Shown here: positions 1 through 7,469 of the stretch, in pieces
Position numbering within the stretch: position 1 is the first letter of the stretch
Layout of the letters: every line of letters starts with the position of its first letter
From: Desulfobulbaceae bacterium
GTDB lineage: Bacteria; Desulfobacterota; Desulfobulbia; Desulfobulbales; UBA5123
Length of the DNA stretch: 10,148 bases
Direction: 5' to 3'
Assembly: GCA_029865195.1 (NCBI GenBank)
Contig: JAOUHH010000075.1
Coordinates: forward strand, 1 to 10,148
The notes under the pieces: generated by a model
What the model was told of the DNA's origin: nothing
Seen by the model: the letters and a program-made list of their open reading frames with translations, nothing else
Databases searched by the model: none
Position numbers and translations under genes: made by a program

Positions 1-218
1 TGATTTCCATCATGCCTCGCTTACTTGCTGGGTGCAATTTAATGAAATGATTATACCATGAAGACGTCCATCGCGAAACCGCGCAGCCGCACATAACATT
101 TGCAAACAGCGACTCCGCCCCGCCAATCCGTCGACCCTGTTTTCCCCTATGCCGCAACCGTCATCTTTGGTATGTTGACAGACCAATCTACCAACCCTTT
201 CAGGCGTCAACATCCACC

Positions 219-222
219 GAGG
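219..222 (+). promoter_or_regulatory. Ribosome binding site deciding the SpmAB start
   Basis: GAGG lies six bases before a GTG codon at 229. The upstream in-frame starts (TTG at 100, ATG at 172) have no comparable purine-rich motif. Starting at GTG 229 gives an N-terminus that enters the first membrane helix at once (MLNIIWTGFFFLAAL), which is how I recall members of this family beginning. Confidence 0.5.
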
Positions 223-228
223 CTCCTC

Positions 229-1497
229 GTGCTCAACATCATCTGGACAGGTTTCTTCTTCCTGGCTGCGCTCTCCGTTCTTTATCAGGCCCTGTTCCTG
301 CAACAGGCAACGGTCTTGAACGAGATCATGACCACCCTTTTCCAGACCGCCAAAACCGCTTTTGACATCTCCCTCGGCCTCACCGGCGTCATGACACTCT
401 GGCTCGGCATCATGCGGATCGGCGAAGCGGGCGGGATGGTTGCCCTGCTCAGCCGCTGGCTGGCGCCGCCCTTTCGGGTTCTCTTTCCGGAACTGCCCCG
501 AGATCATCCGGCGGCCGGTGCAATGGTGATGAACATCGCCGCCAACATGCTCGGTCTCGATAACGCCGCAACCCCTCTCGGCCTCAAGGCGATGCGCGAA
601 CTCCAGTCCCTGAACACCGACCCGGAAACAGCCAGCAACGCCCAAATCATGTTTCTGGTCATCAACACCTCGTCGGTGACCATTATCCCCACCACCATCT
701 TCACCTATCTCTATCAGCTCGGCTACCCCAACCCCACCGAACTGTTCATCCCCATCCTGCTCGCCACCAGCTGCTCTTCGCTGGCCGGCCTGATCGCGGT
801 TTCCTTCTATCAGCGCATCAATCTCCTCACCCCGCGCCGGCTCCTCTTTATCGGCGCCGTTTTCACCGTGATATCCCTGCTGCTCACCAGCCTACTCACC
901 CTCGACCGCGAGACCATGCAGGGCCTCTCCCTCACCGCCAGCAACGGCTTCATCTTCGGAGTGATCATTCTCTTTCTGCTCCTTGCCGTCCACAAAAAGA
1001 TCAACGTCTACGAACAATTCATCGAGGGCGCCAAAGAGGGCTTCCAAGTCGCGATCGGCATCATCCCATACCTGGTCGCCATGCTGGTAGCCATCGGTGT
1101 TTTTCGAGCAAGCGGGGCAATGGATATCGTTCTGTCGATCATCGATGCCGTGGTGCGCGCCATCGCCTGGTCGCTCGACACAATGGGGTTGATTCACTAC
1201 CAGGGCGCCCCTCTCGCCTTTGTCGACGCCCTGCCCACCGGGTTCATGAAACCGTTGAGCGGCAGCGGCTCCCGCGGCCTGATGATCGAAACCATCCAGG
1301 CCCACGGCGTCGACAGCCTGGTGGCGAAGATCGTGGCGGTCATGCAGGGCAGCACCGAGACCACTTTTTACATCATCGCCGTCTATTTCGGCTCGGTGGG
1401 AATCAAAAAAACCCGCCACGCCGTCCCCTGCGGCCTGATTGCCGATGCCGCCGGCATCACCGCCGCCATAGCTATCTGCTATCTTTTTTTCGGCTGA
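229..1497 (+). CDS. Fused SpmA/SpmB-type nucleoside-recognition (Gate) domain membrane protein
   Basis: This is an integral inner-membrane protein of 422 residues from the GTG start. It joins the equivalents of Bacillus spore maturation proteins SpmA and SpmB in one chain. The SpmA half carries the hallmark NMLGLDNAATPLGLKAM (residues 106-122). The SpmB half carries PLSGSGSRG (from 342) and QGSTETTFY (from 373), followed by the VYFGSVGIKKTRHA stretch. Several hydrophobic helices alternate with these polar motifs, as expected for a Gate-domain transporter-like fold. The transported substrate is not established for the family. In non-sporulating bacteria the fused form is common and its role is unknown. 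The reading frame extends back to a TTG at 100 (465 residues), but the first 43 residues are not membrane-like and lack a ribosome binding site. The 269-base gap to the next gene suggests it is not part of the chemosensory operon. Confidence 0.9.
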   Translation: MLNIIWTGFFFLAALSVLYQALFLQQATVLNEIMTTLFQTAKTAFDISLGLTGVMTLWLGIMRIGEAGGMVALLSRWLAPPFRVLFPELPRDHPAAGAMVMNIAANMLGLDNAATPLGLKAMRELQSLNTDPETASNAQIMFLVINTSSVTIIPTTIFTYLYQLGYPNPTELFIPILLATSCSSLAGLIAVSFYQRINLLTPRRLLFIGAVFTVISLLLTSLLTLDRETMQGLSLTASNGFIFGVIILFLLLAVHKKINVYEQFIEGAKEGFQVAIGIIPYLVAMLVAIGVFRASGAMDIVLSIIDAVVRAIAWSLDTMGLIHYQGAPLAFVDALPTGFMKPLSGSGSRGLMIETIQAHGVDSLVAKIVAVMQGSTETTFYIIAVYFGSVGIKKTRHAVPCGLIADAAGITAAIAICYLFFG

Positions 1498-1565
1498 AAC
1501 GCACACGACATTCATCTTCCGCAATATCAGAGCCTCACCGGTCATACTTTAAAAACGAAATTTCA

Positions 1566-1595
1566 TTGAACTCTTCCTCTTTCCATGTCTAATAT
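1566..1595 (+). promoter_or_regulatory. Possible sigma-70 promoter upstream of the REC-histidine kinase gene
   Basis: TTGAAC (1566-1571) and TAATAT (1590-1595) are separated by 18 bases, each matching four of six consensus positions, in an AT-rich stretch between the SpmAB gene and the signalling cluster. A second candidate, TCGACT (1625-1630) with TATGAT (1647-1652) at 16 bases, lies closer to the gene. I cannot tell which is used, if either. Confidence 0.3.
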
Positions 1596-1766
1596 GGAAA
1601 AGTCAACTTTGTACAGGTAGACAATCGACTTACTGACAATTATTCCTATGATCTAACTGCGAATACGGTCCCTTATGTCAACACACCATGTGTGGACTGT
1701 AAACAGCTGAAACCTGCCATAAGTCAATCCTTGCCACCACCGACCTATGGCCATACAAAAGCAGCC

Positions 1767-3059
1767 ATGCAACAGGAAACCAGCAAGCCTTTCCTTCAGC
1801 CATTTACCGTTCCTGAGAAATCGGAATTCGACATTCTCATCGTTGACGATGAATTCGTGAACAGATTTCTACTCAAGGATATCCTGGAGCAGGACGGATA
1901 TCAGACCCACGAGGCCAACAACGGCATCGAGGCCATTGAGGCGGCCGTGCATCGCAAGACCGACCTGATCCTGATGGATATCATGATGCCGGACATGGAT
2001 GGCTACGAAACCTGCCGCCGGCTAAAAGAAGACCCGCGAACCACCAATATACCGGTCATTTTCGTTACCGCCCTCACCGACACCGAAAACCTTGTCACGG
2101 GTTTTGCCGTCGGCGCCGAAGACTATCTCGGCAAACCAATCAGGGAGGGTGAGGTCAGGGCCAGGGTGCAAACCCACCTGAAGCTGAAGGCCGCCATGGA
2201 CAAGATCTCACATTACAATGAAGAACTTGAGAAAGTGGTGGCGGAAAGCTCTCGGGAACTGATCCGCACCGAACGCCAAGCCGCCTTTGGCCAGCTTATC
2301 CAGGGAATCGTTCACAACCTCAAGGGGCCGCTGACCACCATCCGCGGCAGTTCCCAGGCCTGCCGCTCCACCCTCAGAATGATTCGCAGCGAAATCGAGC
2401 AAGGCGGTGATGCGCCATTACCGGATGTCACCAAGGTCGCCAAGTTGACCGATGGCGCGATCAAGGCGATCGATCTTGCCGAGACCGCCTCCGGTCGCCT
2501 GACCGAAATGATCAACTCGCTGATGTCGAAGAGCAGCGCCGATCAGTCCAGCAAACCCGAACGGCTCGACCTGAACAGCATCATCCGGTCCGAACTGGCT
2601 TTTCTCGAGGGAGATCTGCACTTCAAACACCATATCAAAAAGAACATCGATCTGACCCCGAAGCCGATCCCAATCCTGGCCGTTGCCCCTGAGATCGCCC
2701 AGGTTTTCAACAACATGATCAGCAACGCCATAGATGCCATGCATGGCAATGCCGACCAAACAATCTCCATCTCGACATCGCTCAATAACCACTATGCCTG
2801 GCTGTCGATCACCGATACCGGCGGCGGCATCGCGCCTGAACATATCAACAAGATATTTGATCCGTTCTTCACAACCAAACCAAAACACGACGACAGCAAC
2901 CCCTCCCCCAAGGGCCCGATCGGTACCGGATTGGGGCTGTATATGTGCCTGCGCTCGATAAAGGCGCTGAACGGCGACATCCTGGTTGAAAGCCAAAAAG
3001 GCCAGGGAACAACCTTTAACATCAAGATACCGCTGGCCGGACCCATCGAAATATCCTGA
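1767..3059 (+). CDS. Response regulator receiver-histidine kinase hybrid (REC + HisKA-like + HATPase)
   Basis: This is a soluble two-component protein of 430 residues with no signal peptide or membrane helix. An N-terminal receiver (about 21-140) has the acidic pair D27/D28, phospho-acceptor D71 in LMDIMMPDMDG, T101 and K123. A short helical, coiled-coil-like linker (about 141-172) leads to a dimerization/phosphotransfer helix with H183 in VHNLKGPL. The ATPase domain shows the N box QVFNNMISNAIDAM (312-325), G1 DTGGGI (350-355), F box FDPFFTTK (364-371) and G2 GTGLGL (386-391), so catalytic parts are complete. The likely role is that a CheA in this cluster phosphorylates the receiver and this modulates kinase output; that is inference. 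The frame is open back to GTG 1692, but the added codons lack the high third-position GC of the gene, so I prefer ATG 1767. Neither start has a clear ribosome binding site. It is the first gene of the apparent operon. Confidence 0.9.
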   Translation: MQQETSKPFLQPFTVPEKSEFDILIVDDEFVNRFLLKDILEQDGYQTHEANNGIEAIEAAVHRKTDLILMDIMMPDMDGYETCRRLKEDPRTTNIPVIFVTALTDTENLVTGFAVGAEDYLGKPIREGEVRARVQTHLKLKAAMDKISHYNEELEKVVAESSRELIRTERQAAFGQLIQGIVHNLKGPLTTIRGSSQACRSTLRMIRSEIEQGGDAPLPDVTKVAKLTDGAIKAIDLAETASGRLTEMINSLMSKSSADQSSKPERLDLNSIIRSELAFLEGDLHFKHHIKKNIDLTPKPIPILAVAPEIAQVFNNMISNAIDAMHGNADQTISISTSLNNHYAWLSITDTGGGIAPEHINKIFDPFFTTKPKHDDSNPSPKGPIGTGLGLYMCLRSIKALNGDILVESQKGQGTTFNIKIPLAGPIEIS

Positions 3060-3111
3060 TTGGAACGGACAAGACAAGGCAACACGGACAAACCACCCCT
3101 CGAAGCCAAGT

Positions 3112-3115
3112 GGAG
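3112..3115 (+). promoter_or_regulatory. Ribosome binding site deciding the CheY-like start
   Basis: GGAG lies seven bases before ATG 3123. The frame is open to a TTG at 3060, directly after the preceding stop codon, but that would add 21 residues unlike any receiver N-terminus. The ribosome binding site supports ATG 3123. Confidence 0.65.
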
Positions 3116-3122
3116 CAACGCC

Positions 3123-3551
3123 ATGCCAGAGAAACGAAACTACAAGATATTGATCGTTGACGACGATAAAGACATCCTGAGCATGCTGGAAATGGCGTTC
3201 CTGCCCACCGATTACGACGTCACCACCATCGATCATCCATTGCAGGCCTACAAGATGATCGAAAACCAACATTTCGACATGGTGATCAGCGACATCCAGA
3301 TGCCGCAGATGGACGGCCTGACCCTCCTGCGCAAGATCAAGAACTTCAACGGCATGATTCAGGTGGTGATGATGACCGCCCATATCACCATCAGCAACAC
3401 CCTGGACGCCTTCCGCTACGGCGCGGTCGACATCTTCTTCAAGCCGTTCGAAGATATCAATGAAATCATCGCCGCCGCCGACGGCGTGGCCGTAAAGCTC
3501 AACCGGGTCAACAGCATTCTGCATAAACTAGCAGCCGAAGGAGAAAAATAA
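3123..3551 (+). CDS. CheY-like single-domain response regulator
   Basis: This 142-residue cytoplasmic protein consists of one receiver domain with no output domain. It has the acidic pocket D13/D14/D15 in ILIVDDD, phospho-acceptor D57 in ISDIQMPQMDG, T85 in MMTAH and K107 in FFKPF. All are intact, so it should accept phosphate on Asp57 from one of the CheA kinases. A short C-terminal extension (about 122-142) follows the last receiver helix. The gene lies 63 bases after the REC-kinase stop and only three bases before the first cheA start, which suggests translational coupling with that cheA. Whether it is a flagellar-motor CheY or a phosphate shuttle or sink cannot be told from sequence. Confidence 0.9.
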   Translation: MPEKRNYKILIVDDDKDILSMLEMAFLPTDYDVTTIDHPLQAYKMIENQHFDMVISDIQMPQMDGLTLLRKIKNFNGMIQVVMMTAHITISNTLDAFRYGAVDIFFKPFEDINEIIAAADGVAVKLNRVNSILHKLAAEGEK

Positions 3552-3554
3552 GCC

Positions 3555-5882
3555 ATGAGCAGCGAAATGGATCTCGAGGCACTGCATGGTTTTCTCGACG
3601 AATCAGCCGATTCCATGCACGGCATCGAAGCGGATTTCATCGACCTGGAAAGAGATCCGGCCAACCTGGAAATAATCAACCGAATTTTCCGGCCGATCCA
3701 CAGCCTGAAAGGCAACTCCGGCTTCTTCGGCCTCACCAACATCAACAAGTTTTCCCACCGCCTGGAAAACCTGCTCGACAACGTCCGTAAAGGCGATCTG
3801 GTCATTACCAAGGAGATCATCGACACCCTGCTGGGCGGCGCTGATTATCTGCGGCAGATGGTGGACCGGGCCTACAACGACCCCAGCGACACCGTTCTCC
3901 GCGACGATGAAAACGAATTCCTGGCCAAGGTCGAACGGATCAAGCCGGAAAAACCAGCCGGCTCCATCACCAGTGTCCTCACCCTGGAAAAACTCCTCAA
4001 GGAGGCAATGGACAACGATATCTCGCCCAGCGAAAACACCTTGATCAGCAACCTGCTCAGCAGGATCGAAAAAGCAAACAAGGAAATCGAACTCCTGATC
4101 AACGATGCCAAAAGCTCCGGCGCGACCGCAAGGCGCTCCACGGTTGCCAGGTACATGATCGGCGACGAAGATTACACCGCCGTTGTCAAACCGATGCTCG
4201 ACGTGGCAAGCCGGATGGACAAGAAAACCCCGGTGGACCGCGACCTGCAACGAGAGTTTGAAAACGTCCTCGCCTCACTGCGGGAAGTGTTCAAAAACGA
4301 CAGCGATGCCGCCCATGAGCTTGAAGAGTTGCAATCCATGTGTAATTTCTTCGACGATGCGCTGCTGATCGCCAGCAATGAATTCACCGCCTCGACCAGC
4401 AAAACCATTGACGCCATTCTGGCTAAATTTGAGATCACCGAAACCGAAGAAGCACCGGCTACCGGCACCGAAACCTTCGGCAAGCTCGGCGAAATCCTGA
4501 TCTCCCAGAATAAGGTTTCACCGGATCAACTGACCAGTGCCCTCAAGAAACAGAAAAAGGTCGGTGAAATCCTGGTGGAGGACGGCGTCTTGAGGGCAAC
4601 CGACCTCCAGGAAGCGTTGACCATCCAGCAAAAGAACGCCCTTGAGGAACACACCAAGAAGGCTCCGGACGGCCGTGAAATCAAAAAAACCATCCGTATC
4701 GATCAGGACAAGTTGGACAGCTTCGCCAACTTTGTCGGCGAGTTGTTCATCAACATCGACTCCTTCAGTTTCCTGAAAAAGCAGCTGGAAGAGGCGGAGG
4801 TCGATTACGACATCATGGCCCGCTTCACCAATACCATCACCTCGCTGGACGAAATGGTGGATACCCTCCAGGAAAGCATCATGGGGATCAGGAAGGTCCC
4901 CATCGACACCCTGTTCAAACGGTTTCCCCGCGTTATCCGCCAACTCGCCGGTTCCCTGAACAAGGATATCGATTTCAGGATCGTCGGGGAAGAGACCGTC
5001 ATCGACAAGGACCTGCTGGAAAAAATAGAAAACCCCCTGGTCCACATGCTGCGCAATTCGGTTGACCATGGCATCGAACTGCCGGAAGTACGAGCCAACA
5101 ACAACAAGCCGACCACCGGCACCCTGGAACTGAAAGCGGCGGTGGATGACAACTATTTCTATATCACCATCACCGACGACGGCAAGGGCATGGATCCGCA
5201 GTCGATCAAGAACGTGGCGATCAAAAAGAATTTCCTCACCCCGGCAGAGGCGGATCAGCTTTCCGACCGTGAACTGATCAACCTCATTTTCAAACCCGGC
5301 TTCAGTTCCGCCGAAAATATCAGCGATGTCTCTGGTCGCGGCGTCGGCATGGACGTCGTGCAGTCGGTCTTGAAGGAGACCCAGGGCACCGTCGAGGTGG
5401 AGTCGGTGGTGAACCAAGGGACCAAGGTGTTGCTCAAGATTCCGCTGACCAAAACCCTGGTCGCCAAGGAAGCAATGATCGTGACCGTCTACAATCGGAC
5501 CCTGGCGATCCCCTCCGAAGACATTACCGCCACCATTGAAGCCAAGGAGGAGGAGGCCACCAGGCTTTTTTCCGGCGACAACTGCATCCAATATCACGGC
5601 TCGGTTTACCAGGTCATCAATCTGGGCTCGTTCCTGTTCCCGAAGGCCAAACCGCCGCAGCAAGTCACCGACCGGCATGTTATCATCGTCAGCGAAAAAC
5701 ATAACATCGCACTTTGGGTCGATGAGGTGCTGAGTCATCAAAAAATTGTCGTCAAAACCTTTTCCGACGGGTACAAAGCTTTCAAGGACATCCGCGGCAT
5801 CAACGGCTACACAATCCTTGGCAACGAGGACATTATTCTCATCGCGGATATTGAGAAGATCACCGCTCAAACCGAGGATTGA
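3555..5882 (+). CDS. cheA: Chemotaxis histidine kinase CheA (first copy, one HPt, MshEN-like repeats)
   Basis: This 775-residue cytoplasmic kinase transfers phosphate from ATP to its own HPt histidine and on to receiver proteins. The N-terminal HPt/P1 (about 5-115) has H49 in IHSLKGNSGFFG. A helix-rich region of unknown type (about 130-300) stands where P2 would be. A tandem MshEN-like repeat follows (310-333 and 335-358: KLGEILISQ... and KVGEILVEDG...). P3 dimerization starts near 378. The P4 kinase domain has the N box HMLRNSVDHG (497-506), G1 DDGKGMD (541-547) and G2 SGRGVGMD (593-600). A CheW-like P5 domain runs from about 631 to 770. All catalytic motifs are intact. AGGAG at 3539-3543, inside the end of the preceding gene, provides the ribosome binding site for ATG 3555. 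The MshEN-like insert and absence of a recognisable P2 are the unusual features. Partners (CheW, receptors) are not in the window. Confidence 0.95.
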   Translation: MSSEMDLEALHGFLDESADSMHGIEADFIDLERDPANLEIINRIFRPIHSLKGNSGFFGLTNINKFSHRLENLLDNVRKGDLVITKEIIDTLLGGADYLRQMVDRAYNDPSDTVLRDDENEFLAKVERIKPEKPAGSITSVLTLEKLLKEAMDNDISPSENTLISNLLSRIEKANKEIELLINDAKSSGATARRSTVARYMIGDEDYTAVVKPMLDVASRMDKKTPVDRDLQREFENVLASLREVFKNDSDAAHELEELQSMCNFFDDALLIASNEFTASTSKTIDAILAKFEITETEEAPATGTETFGKLGEILISQNKVSPDQLTSALKKQKKVGEILVEDGVLRATDLQEALTIQQKNALEEHTKKAPDGREIKKTIRIDQDKLDSFANFVGELFINIDSFSFLKKQLEEAEVDYDIMARFTNTITSLDEMVDTLQESIMGIRKVPIDTLFKRFPRVIRQLAGSLNKDIDFRIVGEETVIDKDLLEKIENPLVHMLRNSVDHGIELPEVRANNNKPTTGTLELKAAVDDNYFYITITDDGKGMDPQSIKNVAIKKNFLTPAEADQLSDRELINLIFKPGFSSAENISDVSGRGVGMDVVQSVLKETQGTVEVESVVNQGTKVLLKIPLTKTLVAKEAMIVTVYNRTLAIPSEDITATIEAKEEEATRLFSGDNCIQYHGSVYQVINLGSFLFPKAKPPQQVTDRHVIIVSEKHNIALWVDEVLSHQKIVVKTFSDGYKAFKDIRGINGYTILGNEDIILIADIEKITAQTED

Positions 5883-5908
5883 CGCTGCGACTGGTCGAAC
5901 CGTAGCGT
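5882..5908 (+). other. Inverted repeat just after the first cheA
   Basis: ACGCTGCG (5882-5889) and CGTAGCGT (5901-5908) form an eight-pair stem including one G-U pair, with an 11-base loop, starting on the last base of the cheA stop codon. No T tract follows, so it is not a classic intrinsic terminator. It could be a messenger-processing or stability element, or chance. Confidence 0.3.
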
Positions 5909-6010
5909 AGAAATTTACCGGTGCTTAATCCGGAGAATCGAAAAATGCCGGAAGAAACCTGAACGATACGCGGCCAGGCCCCGGCAAACACCTTTTCAGG
6001 CATTTTTATC

Positions 6011-7306
6011 ATGGGAACAATGGAAACCGATATCTTCAAGGAAGAAGCCTACGACCTTCTTGACGATATAGAAGCGGCTCTTCTGGAATTGCGCGACAAT
6101 CCAGGCGACAGCGAGCTTATCAACCGCCTCTTCCGCGCCTTTCATACCATCAAGGGTTCGGGGGCCATGTTCGGCTTCAAGGCGGTATCCAAGTTCACCC
6201 ATGAGGTTGAAACCGCCATCGACAAGATCCGCGAAGGAAGCGGCGTTGTCCCCGACGCGCTCCGCGAGGTCCTTCTCACCGCCCGCGACCAGATCCTCAC
6301 CATGATCGAGACGGACGATCCGGAATCCCCGGCAATACAGGAATCGGCGCAACTCATCCTTGCCCAACTGGCGCCTGCCATCTCGACCAAAAGCGCGCCG
6401 CTCGCAACGCCGCAGTCCCCCGCCCCTGCCTCCGCGCCCCAACCCGAACCGCCGCCGGCTCCCCCAAAACCAGCCCCCCAGGCGGAAAAAGAGCCCGACC
6501 CCGAAACCGTGGCCTTGATCAACGAAATCAGCGAACTGCTCAACGAGGTCCGCAAGATGCTACAGGAGTTGCAGGCAGACCCGGATTCCGCCAAACTGCG
6601 CAAAAAACTGCATCGATCCTTGCATACCGTTGAGGGAACCGCAAGCATGTACGAAATGGCGGCGCTGGCCGGCTTCAGCGGCAAGCTAACTGAAGCCGTC
6701 GAGGCCATCAAGGAGGACAAGACAGCGCTCAACAGCGTGATCATTGAAAAGCTTTCATCAAGCCTGGAGCACTGCTTTACCCTTCTCCGTTCCGCCGACC
6801 CTTCCGGCCCGGTCTTGCAAAGGCGCTCCGATAAGATCATCAACGAACTGACGGCCATCCTGAACAAAGGGCAAGGCGACCCAAAATCGACCCAACCCCT
6901 CAAATTTCTTATTGTCGAAGATGAATTCATCAGCCGCTACCTCCTGCAGGAATTCCTGACACCGTACGGCAACAGCCATGTCGCCATCGACGGTTACGAG
7001 GCAATCATGGCTTTTAAAAATGCGATGATCGAAAAGAAGCCGTACCACATGATCTGTCTCGACATCATGATGCCAGGACTCGATGGCCGGCAGGTTGCCA
7101 AGGAGATTCGCCGCCTCGAAAAAGAGATGGGTGACTCCCTTTCCTGTAAGGTGGTGATGACCACCGCCCTCGATGACCAGAACATCAAGGACGAACTGCT
7201 GCAGGCCAAACATTGTGATGCCTATCTGACCAAGCCTCTCCGGTTTGAAGATCTTGAACATCTGATGCGAGCATACTTTCCGGACTCTATGCCGACTAAA
7301 AACTAG
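6011..7306 (+). CDS. HPt-HPt-REC phosphotransfer protein
   Basis: This is a 431-residue soluble protein with phosphorelay domains but no kinase catalytic domain. HPt 1 (about 5-110) has H45 in AFHTIKGSGAMFG, an intact phosphotransfer motif. A Pro/Ala-rich linker spans about 126-163. HPt 2 (about 168-285) keeps H205, but the normal HxxKG reads HTVEG, with Glu in place of the conserved Lys, and the following Gly-rich turn is lost. A C-terminal receiver (about 298-425) has E303/D304 in LIVEDE, phospho-acceptor D351 in CLDIMMPGLDG, T385 in MTTA and K408 in LTKP. It may move phosphate between the CheA kinases and receivers, or act as a buffer; this is inferred from domains and position between two cheA genes. 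An AGG 10 bases before ATG 6011 is a modest ribosome binding site; ATG 6020 is an alternative. It resembles a CheA stripped to P1 plus a receiver, though no P3/P4 remnants are visible. Confidence 0.9.
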   Translation: MGTMETDIFKEEAYDLLDDIEAALLELRDNPGDSELINRLFRAFHTIKGSGAMFGFKAVSKFTHEVETAIDKIREGSGVVPDALREVLLTARDQILTMIETDDPESPAIQESAQLILAQLAPAISTKSAPLATPQSPAPASAPQPEPPPAPPKPAPQAEKEPDPETVALINEISELLNEVRKMLQELQADPDSAKLRKKLHRSLHTVEGTASMYEMAALAGFSGKLTEAVEAIKEDKTALNSVIIEKLSSSLEHCFTLLRSADPSGPVLQRRSDKIINELTAILNKGQGDPKSTQPLKFLIVEDEFISRYLLQEFLTPYGNSHVAIDGYEAIMAFKNAMIEKKPYHMICLDIMMPGLDGRQVAKEIRRLEKEMGDSLSCKVVMTTALDDQNIKDELLQAKHCDAYLTKPLRFEDLEHLMRAYFPDSMPTKN

Positions 7307-7343
7307 CAATCAGGACGCTAGCGAGGTTACAACCAGAACAGGA

Positions 7344-7394
7344 CCGCTTCGCGCTGGAAAAGGCCCTCTTGGCGGGCCGGAAAATGACGAGCGG
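7344..7394 (+). other. Nested inverted repeats between the HPt-HPt-REC gene and the second cheA
   Basis: An outer pair CCGCT/AGCGG (7344-7348 and 7390-7394) encloses an inner GC-only stem GGCCC/GGGCC (7362-7366 and 7374-7378) with a seven-base loop. No T tract follows, so termination is unlikely. It lies within a 163-base gap that has no convincing gene. The gap ends with a ribosome binding site AAGGTG about nine bases before ATG 7470. Confidence 0.25.
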
Positions 7395-7469
7395 AGAACA
7401 ATCCGCAACCTCAAAACTGACAATTTCGGCCGCATGCTTCGCAGACAAAGTGACAAAAGGTGAATAACC

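Noticed and set aside
1..228. Possible promoter or gene end upstream of SpmAB
   Set aside because: TTGCTG (25-30) and ATTATA (50-55) are 19 bases apart and poor; the TGA at position 1 could be a stop codon of an upstream gene, but nothing in the window can confirm it.
10..645. Minus-strand open frame (211 codons) opposite the SpmAB gene
   Set aside because: The + strand frame encodes a clear membrane protein; the minus frame has the composition of a shadow.
1692..1766. N-terminal extension of the REC-kinase from GTG 1692
   Set aside because: No ribosome binding site, and codons lack the GC-rich third positions of the gene; the receiver domain begins well after ATG 1767.
2418..3524. Long open frame on the minus strand (368 codons) opposite the REC-kinase and CheY-like genes
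   Set aside because: The + strand carries complete, motif-bearing genes here; the minus-strand product is Gly/His/Asp/Val-rich without a recognisable domain, as expected for an antisense shadow in GC-rich DNA.
4518..5870. Long open frame on the minus strand (450 codons) opposite the first cheA
   Set aside because: It is the antisense of the CheA catalytic region; no domain or ribosome binding site supports it.
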